Below, piece by piece: positions 27,623-37,477 of a DNA stretch of 64,000 nucleotides (its first letter is position 1; each line of letters begins with the position of its first letter). This stretch comes from Rhodoplanes sp963724735 (GTDB taxonomy: Bacteria; Pseudomonadota; Alphaproteobacteria; Rhizobiales; Xanthobacteraceae), in the NCBI GenBank assembly GCA_963724735.1, contig CAVRVX010000031.1:12037-76036 (forward strand), read 5' to 3'. The translations under genes and the position numbers were made by a program. A model generated the notes under the pieces. It did not search any database. It saw nothing but the letters and a program-made list of their open reading frames with translations, and had not been told where the DNA came from.

Positions 27623-30600
27623 CTAGACGCTTTCCCCGGGAAATAATGCCCGCCACAGCCCGGAGAGCGGGACGTGGACCCAGTCGGGACGATTGGCAAA
27701 TTCATACCCCACCTCGTAAACGGCCTTTTCCAAAACAAAGAATCGCAACAGGCGGTCGGCCAAGTCCGCATCCTGCGGCCACAGCCTGCTCGCGCCGGCC
27801 GTATTGCGCATGCTCACAAGGAATGCATCCGTTGCTGCATTGCGCCAAGAGTTCAAGGGCCTGCAAGAGCCGTTCGGGGCTGTCGACGGAAGTTTCGAGG
27901 ATTCTGTGCAGAGCGGCAGTCGCCGCATAGTCGAGTGACCGGATGAAACCGGCGGCGTCGCGGGCCGACGGCGACTTGCGCCGCCGGTCATTGAAGGGAC
28001 GTTCAGGCTCGCCCTCGAAGTCGACGATATGCACGTCGTCCTTGACGATCAGGATCTGCCCGAGATGGAAATCCCCATGCTGTCGGACCTTGTCGACATC
28101 GATGCTTGGCGGCAGCAGGCCGCGCATTTCCTCGACCGCTTCCCATCGTCGCGCCAACAGCTTGCGCGCGATCGGCTTCGCGCGGGGGCCGAGCCGGTCG
28201 TAGCGACGGGCAAGTTCCTCGAACATGACTTCCGCGGAGCTAACGAGCCCGGCCGTCCAGTCCGCGATGTCCTCGCCGGTTACCGGCTCGGGCGCAAATG
28301 CGGGGTCTGTTCCTGCGCTGGCGAGCGCGAGATGCAGCTCGCCGGTGCGTCGGCCGATTTGTCGAACCCGGTTGAGATAGGTCGCGTGCGTATCAGCGGC
28401 GGGGAGGTCGGGCAGGATGCTCGCTTCTTCGAGGAATCGGTCGAGATAGCCGGCGGCGTGCGCCCAGGCATCGCCTTGGTTTTCGACAAACTCGTGCAGC
28501 ACCGCGACGGCTGAGCGCTCGCCGCGTTCGACCAACTCGATCGTCCCCAATAGCGGCGGCGTGTTCGGATACTCGGCCACCTCGGTCAGGAAACGGCCCA
28601 TCTCAAGTTCCGGGTTTGTCCCGACCGAGAGGCGCCGGTAGAACTTCAGCACGAAGGAGCTGTCCACGAGGATCGTCGAATTGGACTGCTCCACTCCGCT
28701 GGCCCGAACATGGGCGATCGGCGGCAGGTCGCGGGAGGCGAAACGGCGGGTCGGTCGCAGCTCGAGCCGAATGTCGTGCGCGGTGGATATCACGCGCCTC
28801 GCCCGAATATCGCTGATGATCGACGAAATGAAATCGCGCTCGGCCGCCGCATCGATCAGCACGCCTTCCCGGTTCGCCTGGCGCACCGGGGTGATCACGG
28901 AAGCAGGCGGCGCGCTCGCGCGGTCGATTTCACCCCAGGTCACGGCGAGCGGCAAAACGTAGCGGATCATTCCGCGCGGCGAGGCGTGATCGACCAAAGC
29001 GAGCCCGGGCGGCAAGTCGCCCTCGCTGAGCGGAAGCACGGCGGCCACCCGCGGCGCGCCGGTCTGAGAGCCTTTTGCGGCAAACCACCGACGCGTGGCG
29101 AGAAAACCGGGCAGGACCTCGCGTTCGAACTGGTGGCCGGTTCGTCCTTCCGACAGCGAGCGCCATCCTCGGTCGAGAACGATAGTGACCCATTCCCGCG
29201 CACCGATCGTCTCCGCGCTCGCCATGGCAGCCTCCTCGGTCAGCAGGAACCAGAAAAAACCATAAGGTGCGAGGGTCACCACGAACGGCTTGTCATCGAT
29301 CCGCCGGAAACGCGAGCGGCCGAGCATCTCGACGGGAACCCGTCCGCGCCACGGCGACAAGTCGATCTCGGTCGACTGGGCCGCGCGCGACAGATTGGCG
29401 ACGCACAAAATGACCTCTTGTCCGTATTGGCGTAGATAGGCCATGACTGCGCGATTGCTCGGCCGGAGCAAAGTCATCGTGCCGCGTCCGAAGACCTTGC
29501 TGGTCTTGCGCACGGCGATCATGCGTTTCATCCAGTTCAGCATTGACGAAATGCTGCGCGACTCCGCCTCGACATTGACGGCCTGATAGCCGTACACGGG
29601 GTCCATGATCACCGGCAGATAGAGCTTGGCCGGATCGCAGCGGGAGAAGCCTCCGTTGCGGTCCGAGGTCCACTGCATGGGCGTCCGCACGCCGTTGCGG
29701 TCGCCCAGATAGATGTTGTCGCCCATGCCGATTTCGTCGCCGTAATAGAAGATGGGCGTGCCCGGCAGCGACAACATCAGGCTCTTCATCAGCTCGATCT
29801 TGCGCCGGTCATTGTCCATCAGCGGCGCGAGGCGGCGGCGAATGCCGAGATTGATACGCGCGCGCGGATCGTCCGCATAAGTCGCCCACAGGTAATCGCG
29901 TTCGGCGTCGGTCACCATTTCCAGCGTCAGCTCGTCATGATTGCGCAGAAAGAGCGCCCACTGGCAGTTCGGCGGGATGTCCGGCGTCTGCCGCAGGATG
30001 TCCATGATCGGGAAACGGTCTTCCTGGGCGATCGCCATATAGATGCGCGGCATCAGCGGGAAGTGATACGCCATGTGGCATTCGTCACCCTCGCCGAAAT
30101 AGGCGCGGACGTCCTCCGGCCATTGGTTCGCTTCGGCAAGCAGAAAGGTATTCGGCGAATGGGAGTCGATTTCGGCGCGCAGCCGCTTGATCACGGCATG
30201 CGTCTCGGGGAGGTTTTCGTTGCTGGTGCCTTCGCGCTCGCACAGATAGGGAATGGCGTCCAGGCGGAAGCCGTCGACGCCGAAGTCGAGCCAGCGGCGC
30301 ATCACCTGCACCATCGCCCAGAAGACGCGCGGATTGTCGTAATTGAGGTCGGGCTGGTGGGAAAAGAAGCGGTGCCAGAAATAGGCGCCCGCTTCCGGGT
30401 CCCAGGTCCAGTTCGATTTTTCCGTATCCGTGAAGATGATCCGCGTGCCGAGATATTTCTGGTCGGTGTCACTCCACACGTACCAGTCGCGCGCGCCGGA
30501 CCCCTTCCTGCTGCGGCGCGCGCGCTTGAACCAGGGATGCTGGTCGGACGTGTGATTGATCACGAGTTCGGTGATCACCCGCAATCCGCGACGCTTCGCC

Positions 30601-30908
30601 TCGCTCATGAAGCGGCGGAAATCCTTCATCGAGCCGAAGTCGGGATTGATGCGGCGGTAGTCGGCGATGTCGTAGCCGTCGTCGCGGCCCGGGCTCGGAT
30701 AGAAGGGCAGCAGCCACAGCGCCGTGACGCCGAGATCCTGGAGGTAATCGAGCCGCTGCGTCAGGCCGTTAAAGTCGCCAATCCCGTCGTCGTTGCTGTC
30801 GTAAAAGGCTTTGACGTGCAACTGATAGATGATCGCGTCCTTATACCAAAGCGGGTCGCTCGGCGTATCCACTGCCGCGGGTGCGGTGATGTCGGAAACA
30901 AGGTTCAT
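27623..30908 (-). CDS. treS: trehalose synthase fused to maltokinase, with a frameshift near the C-terminus
   Basis: A TreS domain (about residues 18-560) that interconverts maltose and trehalose is fused to a maltokinase domain (about 590-1090) that makes maltose 1-phosphate. TreS shows ITELVINHTSDQHPWF near residue 115, GVDGFRLDAIPYL near 215, LLAEANQWPEDV near 255 and LRNHDELTLEMV near 325. The kinase part shows SFVLKFYRRL and RQHGDFHLGQIL followed by VDFEGEPERP. The long frame runs out after LELLA; one extra base (an A in 27847-27848) separates it from the proper tail WRNAATDAFL through EKAVYEVGYEFANRPDWVHVPL to the stop at 27623. A sequencing error is likely. First gene of the leftward operon. 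Confidence 0.93.
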
Positions 30909-31486
30909 GGCGGCGACGCTTCGAGGCGAGGATCAGGTGGGTGGGGTGCGGACCCACTGCTATAGGCTAGGCGCCCGGCTTAACATGCATTGACCGCTTG
31001 CCGGGAGGTTCCCGGCGGGGTTCACACACCCAAGCTCAAGCGGCAAGTCGCCGCCATGCGGCCCGGATTCATAAAGTCCGCCGCGCTCGAACGCAACCCA
31101 AGCCGCCAACCGGGATGGCAAAGGCGTTTCGACGAGAAAAGTGGCCGGAAATCGGTGCGGGCGGGCCGAGACGTGCATCAAAATCCCTCAAACCAGCCGC
31201 GATTTATGCGTCAAGGGCAATCCGGCGAATGTTGGGACGGAACGTTGCATGGCTTACGCGGTTCCCGTGACCCAGCAAATATACGAAATACAACCGTCCG
31301 TTCGGGCTTTGATCAAATCGGAGCGAGGAGCAGCGGGAGCGCCGGGGGCTGCGATGAAGGTGTTGCACCATTCGTCCGTCCCGCTATGTTTCGCTGGCCT
31401 CGAGGGCTCGATTGGTGGTTCCGTTTCTTCCGAGGTTCCCGGCCGGGCGCGCCTCGGTCACCAATAGCAGGTAACGATCCCAACTC
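30909..31486. other. divergent spacer between treS and malQ
   Basis: This 578-base region must drive the trehalose/glycogen operon to the left and malQ to the right. No operator that I can name is visible. It also contains no readable piece of glgE or glgA, which might have been expected next to treS. Short frames exist but have no conserved features. Confidence 0.4.
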
Positions 31487-33484
31487 ATGGCGGACGAAAA
31501 CCAACTCAGCCTGGAGGCGCAGACCTTCGGCGTCGAGACGACTTATTTCGATGCGCTTGGCACGCAGCGCTCGCCTGGCGAGGGCGCGCTGCGGGAGATC
31601 GTGGCGGTCCTTGCGAGCAACGCCAAGGCGGCGGGGGCGGCGGAAATGCCGCCGGTCCAGGTCGTGCGCAAGGGTCGCGGCCACCGCCTCGAGAACGCGT
31701 GCAGCGAAGGCGTGGGCTGGCGACTGGTGGACAATGGGCAGGCGGTCGCCCATGGGTCCTGCCACGAGCATGCGGTAAGTCTGCCGCCCAAATTGCGGGT
31801 CGGGTCCTATCGGCTTGTGTTCGACGGACAGGATGCACGAGAGGCGGGCCGCCCGGTCATTGTCGCGCCGGCGCAAGCATTCCAGCCGGCGATTTTCAAT
31901 GACGGCCAACGCGTCTGGGTTCTGGCCGCGCAACTCTATTCGCTGCGCTCGCGTCGCAACTGGGGCATCGGCGACTTCACCGATTTGAAGGAGCTCGTCC
32001 GGATTGCCGCAAATTTTGGCGCCTCCGGGATCGGACTTAACCCGCTGCATGCCATCGGCCTCGGCGATCCGGGGATGATCAGCCCCTATTCGCCAATGAG
32101 CCGGCTCTTCCTCAATCCGCTTTACATCGATGTGGAAGCGGTGCGCGAGTTTCCTGGCCTCGCCGCCGCCGGGGTTGCCGAGGAGGTCGCGCGGCTGCGC
32201 GCGACCGATCTGGTCGATTATGCCGGGGTGATCGCCGTCAAGCTGAAGGCGTTGCGCGTGGCCTATGACGCATTCCGCGAGCGAGCGAACGCCGAACGGC
32301 GTGAGGATTTCGCCGCCTTCAAGGCGGAGCGTGCGCCGCTGATCGACGGCTTCGCTGCTTTCGCCACCCTGCAGAAGCGCTTCGGTCCGCCCTGGTGGGA
32401 GTGGCCGCAGGAATGGCGGGTCCCCACCCCGGACGCGATCGCGGGGCTGTGGCGCAGCGAAGCGGTGGAGATGGACTTCCACGCCTTTATCCAGTGGAAC
32501 GCCGATCGACAGCTGCGGTCGTGCTCCAATCTGGCGAAGCGTCAGAAGATGCCGATCGGCCTTTATCTCGACGTGGCTGTCGGCGTGTCCGCGAACGGCG
32601 CCGATGTATGGAGCAACCAGGGCGCCTATGTGCGCGAATTGTCGGCTGGGGCCCCGCCCGATCTCTATAATACCGCCGGGCAAGATTGGGGTCTTGCCTC
32701 GTTCCATCCGGGCGTGCTTGCGAGAACCGACTTCCGCCTGCTGCGCGAGACGCTGCGTGCAGTCATGCGCTATGCCGGCGCGATTAGGCTTGATCATGTG
32801 CTCGGCTTCAACCGGCTTTACATGATCCCCCGCGGCTACAAGCCGAACGAAGGCACCTATGTGCGCTTTCCGCTCGAAGCGATGCTGGCGGTCGTCGCGC
32901 AGGAAAGCCACGCGCAGCGCTGTATCGTCGTCGGCGAGGACCTCGGCACGGTGCCTGACGGTTTCCGCGAGACGCTCGCCGATTGGAACGTGTGGTCGTA
33001 TCGCGTGATGCTGTTCGAGCGGGAGCATGACGGCGCGTTTCGGCCGCCTCCAAGCTACCCGGTCCAGGCGCTGGTGTCGTTCAGCACCCATGACCTGCCG
33101 ACATTTCCCGGCTGGCTCGGCAGCCACGATCTCGCGGTCAAGCACGGCCTCGGCATCGATCCTGGCGAAACCGAGGCCGAGCGAAAAGCCGCGCACCGCG
33201 CCATGACCGAGGCGCTCGCCCGCGAATGCGCGGTGGAGCAGCCGTCGACGCTGGAAATGGTCCGCTTCCTCGCCCGCACGCCGAGCCGGCTGTTGGTCGT
33301 TGCGGCGGAGGACATGTTTGACATATCCGATCAGGTCAACGTTCCCGGCACGATCAGCGAGCATCCCAACTGGCGACGGCGTCTTCCCGTTTCCATGGAG
33401 GACATTCCATTCGATCCGAGGCTTGCGGCGCTCGCCGAGGTTCTGCGAAAGGAAGGCCGCGCGTTTACGCCTGAGCGGAGCTGA
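31487..33484 (+). CDS. malQ: 4-alpha-glucanotransferase (amylomaltase)
   Basis: Transfers maltosyl or longer units between alpha-1,4-glucans and so recycles short dextrins. The 665-residue GH77 enzyme shows SRRNWGIGDFTDLKELV near residue 155, the nucleophile region AIRLDHVLGFNRLYMIPRG near 430, the acid in VVGEDLGTVPDGFRE near 482 and STHDLPTFPGW near 532. It is divergent from the treS operon and complements it. The ATG start follows AGGTAACG about 12 bases upstream. An antisense open frame of 766 codons over the same DNA is a GC-rich shadow. Confidence 0.94.
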   Translation: MADENQLSLEAQTFGVETTYFDALGTQRSPGEGALREIVAVLASNAKAAGAAEMPPVQVVRKGRGHRLENACSEGVGWRLVDNGQAVAHGSCHEHAVSLPPKLRVGSYRLVFDGQDAREAGRPVIVAPAQAFQPAIFNDGQRVWVLAAQLYSLRSRRNWGIGDFTDLKELVRIAANFGASGIGLNPLHAIGLGDPGMISPYSPMSRLFLNPLYIDVEAVREFPGLAAAGVAEEVARLRATDLVDYAGVIAVKLKALRVAYDAFRERANAERREDFAAFKAERAPLIDGFAAFATLQKRFGPPWWEWPQEWRVPTPDAIAGLWRSEAVEMDFHAFIQWNADRQLRSCSNLAKRQKMPIGLYLDVAVGVSANGADVWSNQGAYVRELSAGAPPDLYNTAGQDWGLASFHPGVLARTDFRLLRETLRAVMRYAGAIRLDHVLGFNRLYMIPRGYKPNEGTYVRFPLEAMLAVVAQESHAQRCIVVGEDLGTVPDGFRETLADWNVWSYRVMLFEREHDGAFRPPPSYPVQALVSFSTHDLPTFPGWLGSHDLAVKHGLGIDPGETEAERKAAHRAMTEALARECAVEQPSTLEMVRFLARTPSRLLVVAAEDMFDISDQVNVPGTISEHPNWRRRLPVSMEDIPFDPRLAALAEVLRKEGRAFTPERS

Positions 33485-33572
33485 GCTACGCTCGAGCGGT
33501 TGCCGCCGGCTGCGCGATTGGCGTTGGTCGGCGTTTTTGTTGCATTCGCGCCTCGACAAACCGGAACGATCC

Positions 33573-34340
33573 ATGTCCGCGCAAATCCATTTGTTTCCGT
33601 GCCTGAACGACAATTACGGCGTTCTCGTTCACGATCCGGCGACCGGTGCGACGGCTTCGATCGATGCGCCGGAGGCGCGCGCCGTCGAAACCGCGCTTGC
33701 AGAGAGGGGCTGGCGCCTCACCGATATCCTGGTGACGCACCACCACGGCGACCACACGGCGGGCGTCGTCGAACTGAAAGGGCGGCACGGCTGTCGCGTG
33801 ATCGTTCCGGCCCACGAAAAGGAACCGATCGCCGGGGCCGACGCTAGCGTCAGCGAGGGCGACGTGGTGCGGGTCGGCTCACTCGAGGCGCAGGTGATCG
33901 AAACTCCGGGACACACCGCAGGTCACATCGCGTACTGGTTTCCCAAGGAGAAGATTGTCTTTGTCGGCGATACGCTGTTTTCGATCGGCTGCGGCCGGCT
34001 GTTCGAAGGCACTCCGGACACGATGTGGGGATCGCTCCTCAAGCTGCGCGCGCTGCCCGACGATACGCGCCTCTATTGCGGGCACGAATATACTCAGTCG
34101 AACATCCGCTTCGCTTTCACGGTGGAACCGGACAACAAGGCCCTCCAGCGACGCGATGAAGAGGTCAATCGATTGATTGCAGCCGGCCGGCCTACTTTGC
34201 CGGCGATTCTCGGCGACGAAAAACAAGCAAACCCGTTCCTCCGCGCTGACGTACCGGAGGTCGCGGCGGCCGTGCGGCTAATGGGGAGGCCCCCGGCGGA
34301 GGTGTTCGGCGAGTTGCGGCAGCGGAAGAACCGATTCTGA
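33573..34340 (+). CDS. gloB: hydroxyacylglutathione hydrolase (glyoxalase II)
   Basis: Hydrolyses S-lactoylglutathione in methylglyoxal detoxification. The metallo-beta-lactamase motif THHHGDHTAG is near residue 55, GHTAGHIAY near 110, FVGDTLFSIGCGRLFEG near 130 and YCGHEYTQSN near 170. The C-terminal HAGH domain ends in the usual NPFLR segment. ATG 33573 with GGAA upstream gives 255 residues, the standard length. It follows malQ by 88 bases; methylglyoxal detoxification is not otherwise linked to that cluster. Confidence 0.95.
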   Translation: MSAQIHLFPCLNDNYGVLVHDPATGATASIDAPEARAVETALAERGWRLTDILVTHHHGDHTAGVVELKGRHGCRVIVPAHEKEPIAGADASVSEGDVVRVGSLEAQVIETPGHTAGHIAYWFPKEKIVFVGDTLFSIGCGRLFEGTPDTMWGSLLKLRALPDDTRLYCGHEYTQSNIRFAFTVEPDNKALQRRDEEVNRLIAAGRPTLPAILGDEKQANPFLRADVPEVAAAVRLMGRPPAEVFGELRQRKNRF

Positions 34341-34347
34341 ACTCCGC

Positions 34348-36003
34348 ATGTGCGCGATCGGCCCGAGCGAGAAGCAGAAAGCCGCGCGGACCTTCGATGC
34401 CGAGTTGATGGTCGGCTGCGCCATCCTTGGTCTTGCGCTCGTATTCGGAGTCGCCACCGCGAGCGACTACGGCATCACGATCGACGAGTTCAACACCGAG
34501 GATTACGGGCCGAAAGCTCTCGCTTGGTATTCCAGCGGCTTTACGGATCGCTCGCAGTTCGCCTTCGAGGAGATGGCGATGTACGGCCCGTGGGCGCAGA
34601 TGGTGACGGCTGCCGTACAGTCTCTCGGTCTCGCAAGCCCGCTCACAGTGCGCCACGCGGTCACGTTCGTGGTTGGACTTGCGGGCATTGCCGCGGTGCT
34701 TCCGCTTGGCAGGCTGGCGGCAGGGAAATGGGCGGGCCTCACTGCAGTCGTACTCTGCCTGATCACGGGTTACCTGTACGGTCTTCTCTTCTTCGCGCCG
34801 ATCGATACGCCGTTTCTCGCCGCCATGTCCTGGTCGACGCTTGCGATCGTCATGATGACACGGCGTGGCGTGCCGTCTTGGCGCGCGACCGTCGTGACCG
34901 GACTCGCGATGGGACTGGCGCTCGGCACGCGCACGGGCGGCGTCATTACCTTCGCCTATCTGTTCGGTGCGCTCGCCCTGTGCGCGTTGGAGCGCGTGCT
35001 TTGGCTGGAGCGGGGCGGCGCCTCGGCGGTGCTGCGGATCGCACTTCGCTTCTCGGCCGCCGTCGCGATCGCATGCGCGGTCGCGTACGCGCTGTGGCCG
35101 TGGCTGCATATCGGCAATCCGCTGAGCCAGTTCGCCAAGGCGTATACGCATTTTGCGCGAATTCAGTTGATCATGGAATTTCCGTCATGGGGACGCGCAC
35201 TGGCAACGACCGCATTGCCCGGATGGTACATTCCCGAACAGCTTCTCGCGCGGCTGCCCGTGTTGTTCCTCGTCTTGCTGGTGGTCGCGGGTGTCGCCGG
35301 TCTGACCAATCTCGTGCGCCTCGCAGGCAAAGCCGTATCGCGCTATTTGCGCTTCGGCTTAGCCGGACTGAAAGCGCCCGCTCTGTGGCTCGCGCGTTCG
35401 CGCGCAATTTTGGTCGTCCTGGTCGCGGCGGTTGCGCCGGGCGCGATCATCGCGTTGACGTCCATGTCGCACTATGACGGCATTCGCCATGTCCTGTTTA
35501 CGATCCCCATGCTCGCGATCCTCGCCGGCTGGGGGTTGCAGCGGATGACCCCGCTGATCGTCCGCTTCCCGCGAACCGCGGCGGTCCTGGGCGGGGCGCA
35601 AGTCGTGTATTCGATCGTCTTGATGGTGATGCTGCATCCCCTCGAATATGTCGCCACGAATATGGTTACCGGCGGGATTTGGGGGGCTTACGAGCGCTTT
35701 GAGCTGGACTTCTGGTCGGCCGCGGGCAGCACAGCAGTACGTCAGTTGGAGCAGCGGCTGAGGACCGACCCGACGCTCGCCGCCGAGATGCCGCGGGTTA
35801 TCACCTGCATTCCCTGGCGCGAGCAGGAGATGGGTAAAATCTATCCGCAAGGCTGGATCGTCGAGACCGATCCAGCCAAGGCCCAGTTCCTCATCGAGAC
35901 CGAACGCTACCGCTGTGCACAAGGGCGCGACGCCAAGCTGATTGACGAAGTGAAGCGCCTCGGCCACGCTTTTGCATGGACCTACATCGCCACACCACCC
36001 TGA
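34348..36003 (+). CDS. multi-pass membrane protein, GT39/ArnT-like glycosyltransferase
   Basis: A 551-residue protein with about ten hydrophobic helices. The first periplasmic loop holds SDYGITIDEFNTEDYG near residue 42, an acidic pattern like the catalytic D/E motif of GT-C enzymes of the GT39/PMT and ArnT families. A further pattern is FFAPIDTPFLAAMSW near residue 150. Such enzymes move sugars from polyprenyl-phosphate donors to lipid or protein. Donor and acceptor cannot be inferred. It starts 7 bases after gloB and its end overlaps the next gene by 28 bases, so the three may be cotranscribed. Confidence 0.75.
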   Translation: MCAIGPSEKQKAARTFDAELMVGCAILGLALVFGVATASDYGITIDEFNTEDYGPKALAWYSSGFTDRSQFAFEEMAMYGPWAQMVTAAVQSLGLASPLTVRHAVTFVVGLAGIAAVLPLGRLAAGKWAGLTAVVLCLITGYLYGLLFFAPIDTPFLAAMSWSTLAIVMMTRRGVPSWRATVVTGLAMGLALGTRTGGVITFAYLFGALALCALERVLWLERGGASAVLRIALRFSAAVAIACAVAYALWPWLHIGNPLSQFAKAYTHFARIQLIMEFPSWGRALATTALPGWYIPEQLLARLPVLFLVLLVVAGVAGLTNLVRLAGKAVSRYLRFGLAGLKAPALWLARSRAILVVLVAAVAPGAIIALTSMSHYDGIRHVLFTIPMLAILAGWGLQRMTPLIVRFPRTAAVLGGAQVVYSIVLMVMLHPLEYVATNMVTGGIWGAYERFELDFWSAAGSTAVRQLEQRLRTDPTLAAEMPRVITCIPWREQEMGKIYPQGWIVETDPAKAQFLIETERYRCAQGRDAKLIDEVKRLGHAFAWTYIATPP

Positions 36004-36425
36004 ATGCGGCCGACGTCATCCGTCTCCTGCGGCTGCAGCCGCATCCCGAGGGGGGTCATTATCGCCAGACGTTTCGCGATCGCGCGCGAGACGACGGACG
36101 CGCCTGCTCGACCGCAATCTATTTCCTGCTCGCACGCGGCGAGCGCTCGCATTGGCACCGCATCGACGCTGCGGAAGTGTGGCACTGGTATGCCGGCGCG
36201 CCGCTCGAACTCGCGATCGCCGCGCCGGGGCGCTCAACGACCACGGTGCGGCTCGGTCCTGATCTGGCCGCCGGCGAGGAGCCGCAAGCCGTCGTACCAG
36301 CCGGTGCCTGGCAGGCCGCTGAGAGTCTCGGGGAGTGGACGCTCCTCGGCTGCACCGTCGCGCCGGGTTTTGTGTTTGAGTGTTTCGAACTCGCGCCGCC
36401 GGGCTGGCGTCCGGGAGGGGGTTGA
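35976..36425 (+). CDS. DUF985 cupin protein
   Basis: A 149-residue cupin of the DUF985 (Cupin_5) family. It shows LQPHPEGGHYRQTFRD near residue 22, TAIYFLLARGERSHWHRIDAAEVWHWYAG near 45-75 and a C-terminal WTLLGCTVAPGFVFECFELA. The conserved His/Glu residues suggest a metal or sugar-like ligand, but the family has no firmly assigned function. Its start lies inside the end of the upstream membrane-protein gene. Confidence 0.88.
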   Translation: MDLHRHTTLNAADVIRLLRLQPHPEGGHYRQTFRDRARDDGRACSTAIYFLLARGERSHWHRIDAAEVWHWYAGAPLELAIAAPGRSTTTVRLGPDLAAGEEPQAVVPAGAWQAAESLGEWTLLGCTVAPGFVFECFELAPPGWRPGGG

Positions 36426-36472
36426 CGCCGGTGCCGAGGCCGCGCGAACCGGGACCCCTCAGGAGGGCGCAG

Positions 36473-36880
36473 ATGGACGCCGATGAACGCTACGAAAAAG
36501 GCATGGCGGTGCGCCGCCAGGTGCTCGGCGATGCATGGGTCGACCGCTCGCTCGAGAACCGCAATGCCTTCAATACCGAGTTCCAGGAAATGATCACGCG
36601 GATCGTCTGGGGCGAGATCTGGACGCGTCCCGGCCTCGACCGCAAGACCCGCCGTTGCATGGTGCTCGCCAGCATGATTGCACTCGGCCGTTGGGAGGAG
36701 TTCAAGCTGCATGTGCGCGCGGCGCTGAACGACGGTCTGTCGATCGACGAGCTCAAGGAGATCATCCTGCAATCCACGTTGTATTGCGGCGTGCCGTCCG
36801 GCAATCATGCGATCAACGAAGCGGAGCGCGTGCTGGTCGAACTGGGAATGATGGCAGGGGGCGAACGGCAGAAGGCATGA
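36473..36880 (+). CDS. pcaC: 4-carboxymuconolactone decarboxylase family protein
   Basis: PcaC converts 4-carboxymuconolactone to beta-ketoadipate enol-lactone in protocatechuate breakdown. The 135-residue protein matches along its length: YEKGMAVRRQVLGDAWVDRSL near the start, RIVWGEIWTRPGLDRKTR in the middle, and the C-x-x-P-x-G-N-H-A motif (YCGVPSGNHA) near residue 105. A strong AGGAGG lies six bases upstream of ATG 36473. No other pca genes are in the window, so the pathway role is inferred from the family only. Confidence 0.88.
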   Translation: MDADERYEKGMAVRRQVLGDAWVDRSLENRNAFNTEFQEMITRIVWGEIWTRPGLDRKTRRCMVLASMIALGRWEEFKLHVRAALNDGLSIDELKEIILQSTLYCGVPSGNHAINEAERVLVELGMMAGGERQKA

Positions 36881-36897
36881 GGCCTCTTCGTGCCGTT
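36864..36897 (+). terminator. possible transcription terminator after pcaC
   Basis: AACGGCA at 36864-36870 pairs with TGCCGTT at 36891-36897, and GAAG with CTTC inside, around a GGC/GCC top. A short T-rich run (TTTGTCCTTG) follows. The hairpin includes the pcaC stop codon. Confidence 0.4.
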
Positions 36898-37122
36898 TGT
36901 CCTTGAACGTTCGGTGCGTTGGTCAGTCACTCGAAAATCGCCCTTAGCAAAAACGCGTAAGCAATTCTCCGCAACGCACAAAAGAAGGACTTGGGTGGGC
37001 GCAAATGCGCTCATAGGACACGTTCAAGCTAAGGATATTCCTTAGGTATATTGCCGGAATTGCCTCCCGACCCGTCGCGTTCGATTGTACGCCAACAAAT
37101 TAACGACCGACGTCAGGCTGAT

Positions 37123-37293
37123 ATGGAATCATCGGAGGAAGGCAATCTGCGTTTGCCGGATTGCGCTTATTGTGGCGCAATGATGCGGTTTGCGCGCCGT
37201 CTTCCCAGACTTGGCGGAAATCCGGAACTCGTTTCCTACCAATGCGAGGAATGCGGGCACGTGCTTACCCGGCCCGAGGACGGGGAGTCCTGA
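37123..37293 (+). CDS. small zinc-ribbon protein
   Basis: A 56-residue protein from ATG 37123 with two CxxC pairs, CAYCG and CEECG, about 30 residues apart, a probable zinc ribbon. The sequence around them (MMRFARRLPRLGGNPELVSYQCEECGHVLT) resembles small hypothetical zinc-finger proteins common in Bradyrhizobium and relatives. The open frame extends to 37051, but the extra 24 residues show nothing conserved. The function is unknown; it stands alone between pcaC and the CoA transferase. Confidence 0.65.
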   Translation: MESSEEGNLRLPDCAYCGAMMRFARRLPRLGGNPELVSYQCEECGHVLTRPEDGES

Positions 37294-37477
37294 CGCTGCG
37301 CGATAGACCCTGCGCGGCGTTTGCCCGCCTCCGCTAAACCTTACGGCGGACTTGCCCCAGCGCACCACGAATGCGTGAGAGATATCCGACCGGCCTGATT
37401 GGCGATTGGCGGTAGGCCCGACCTTCGCTATTAGGAACGACTTTCGAACTCGTCGCCTTCACGCCCAGCGCACCTCC

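Noticed and set aside
31313..33613. 766-codon open frame antisense to malQ
   Set aside because: It covers a gene with all GH77 motifs; the antisense product is rich in Arg, His and Ala and has no known domain. Long antisense frames are expected at this GC content.
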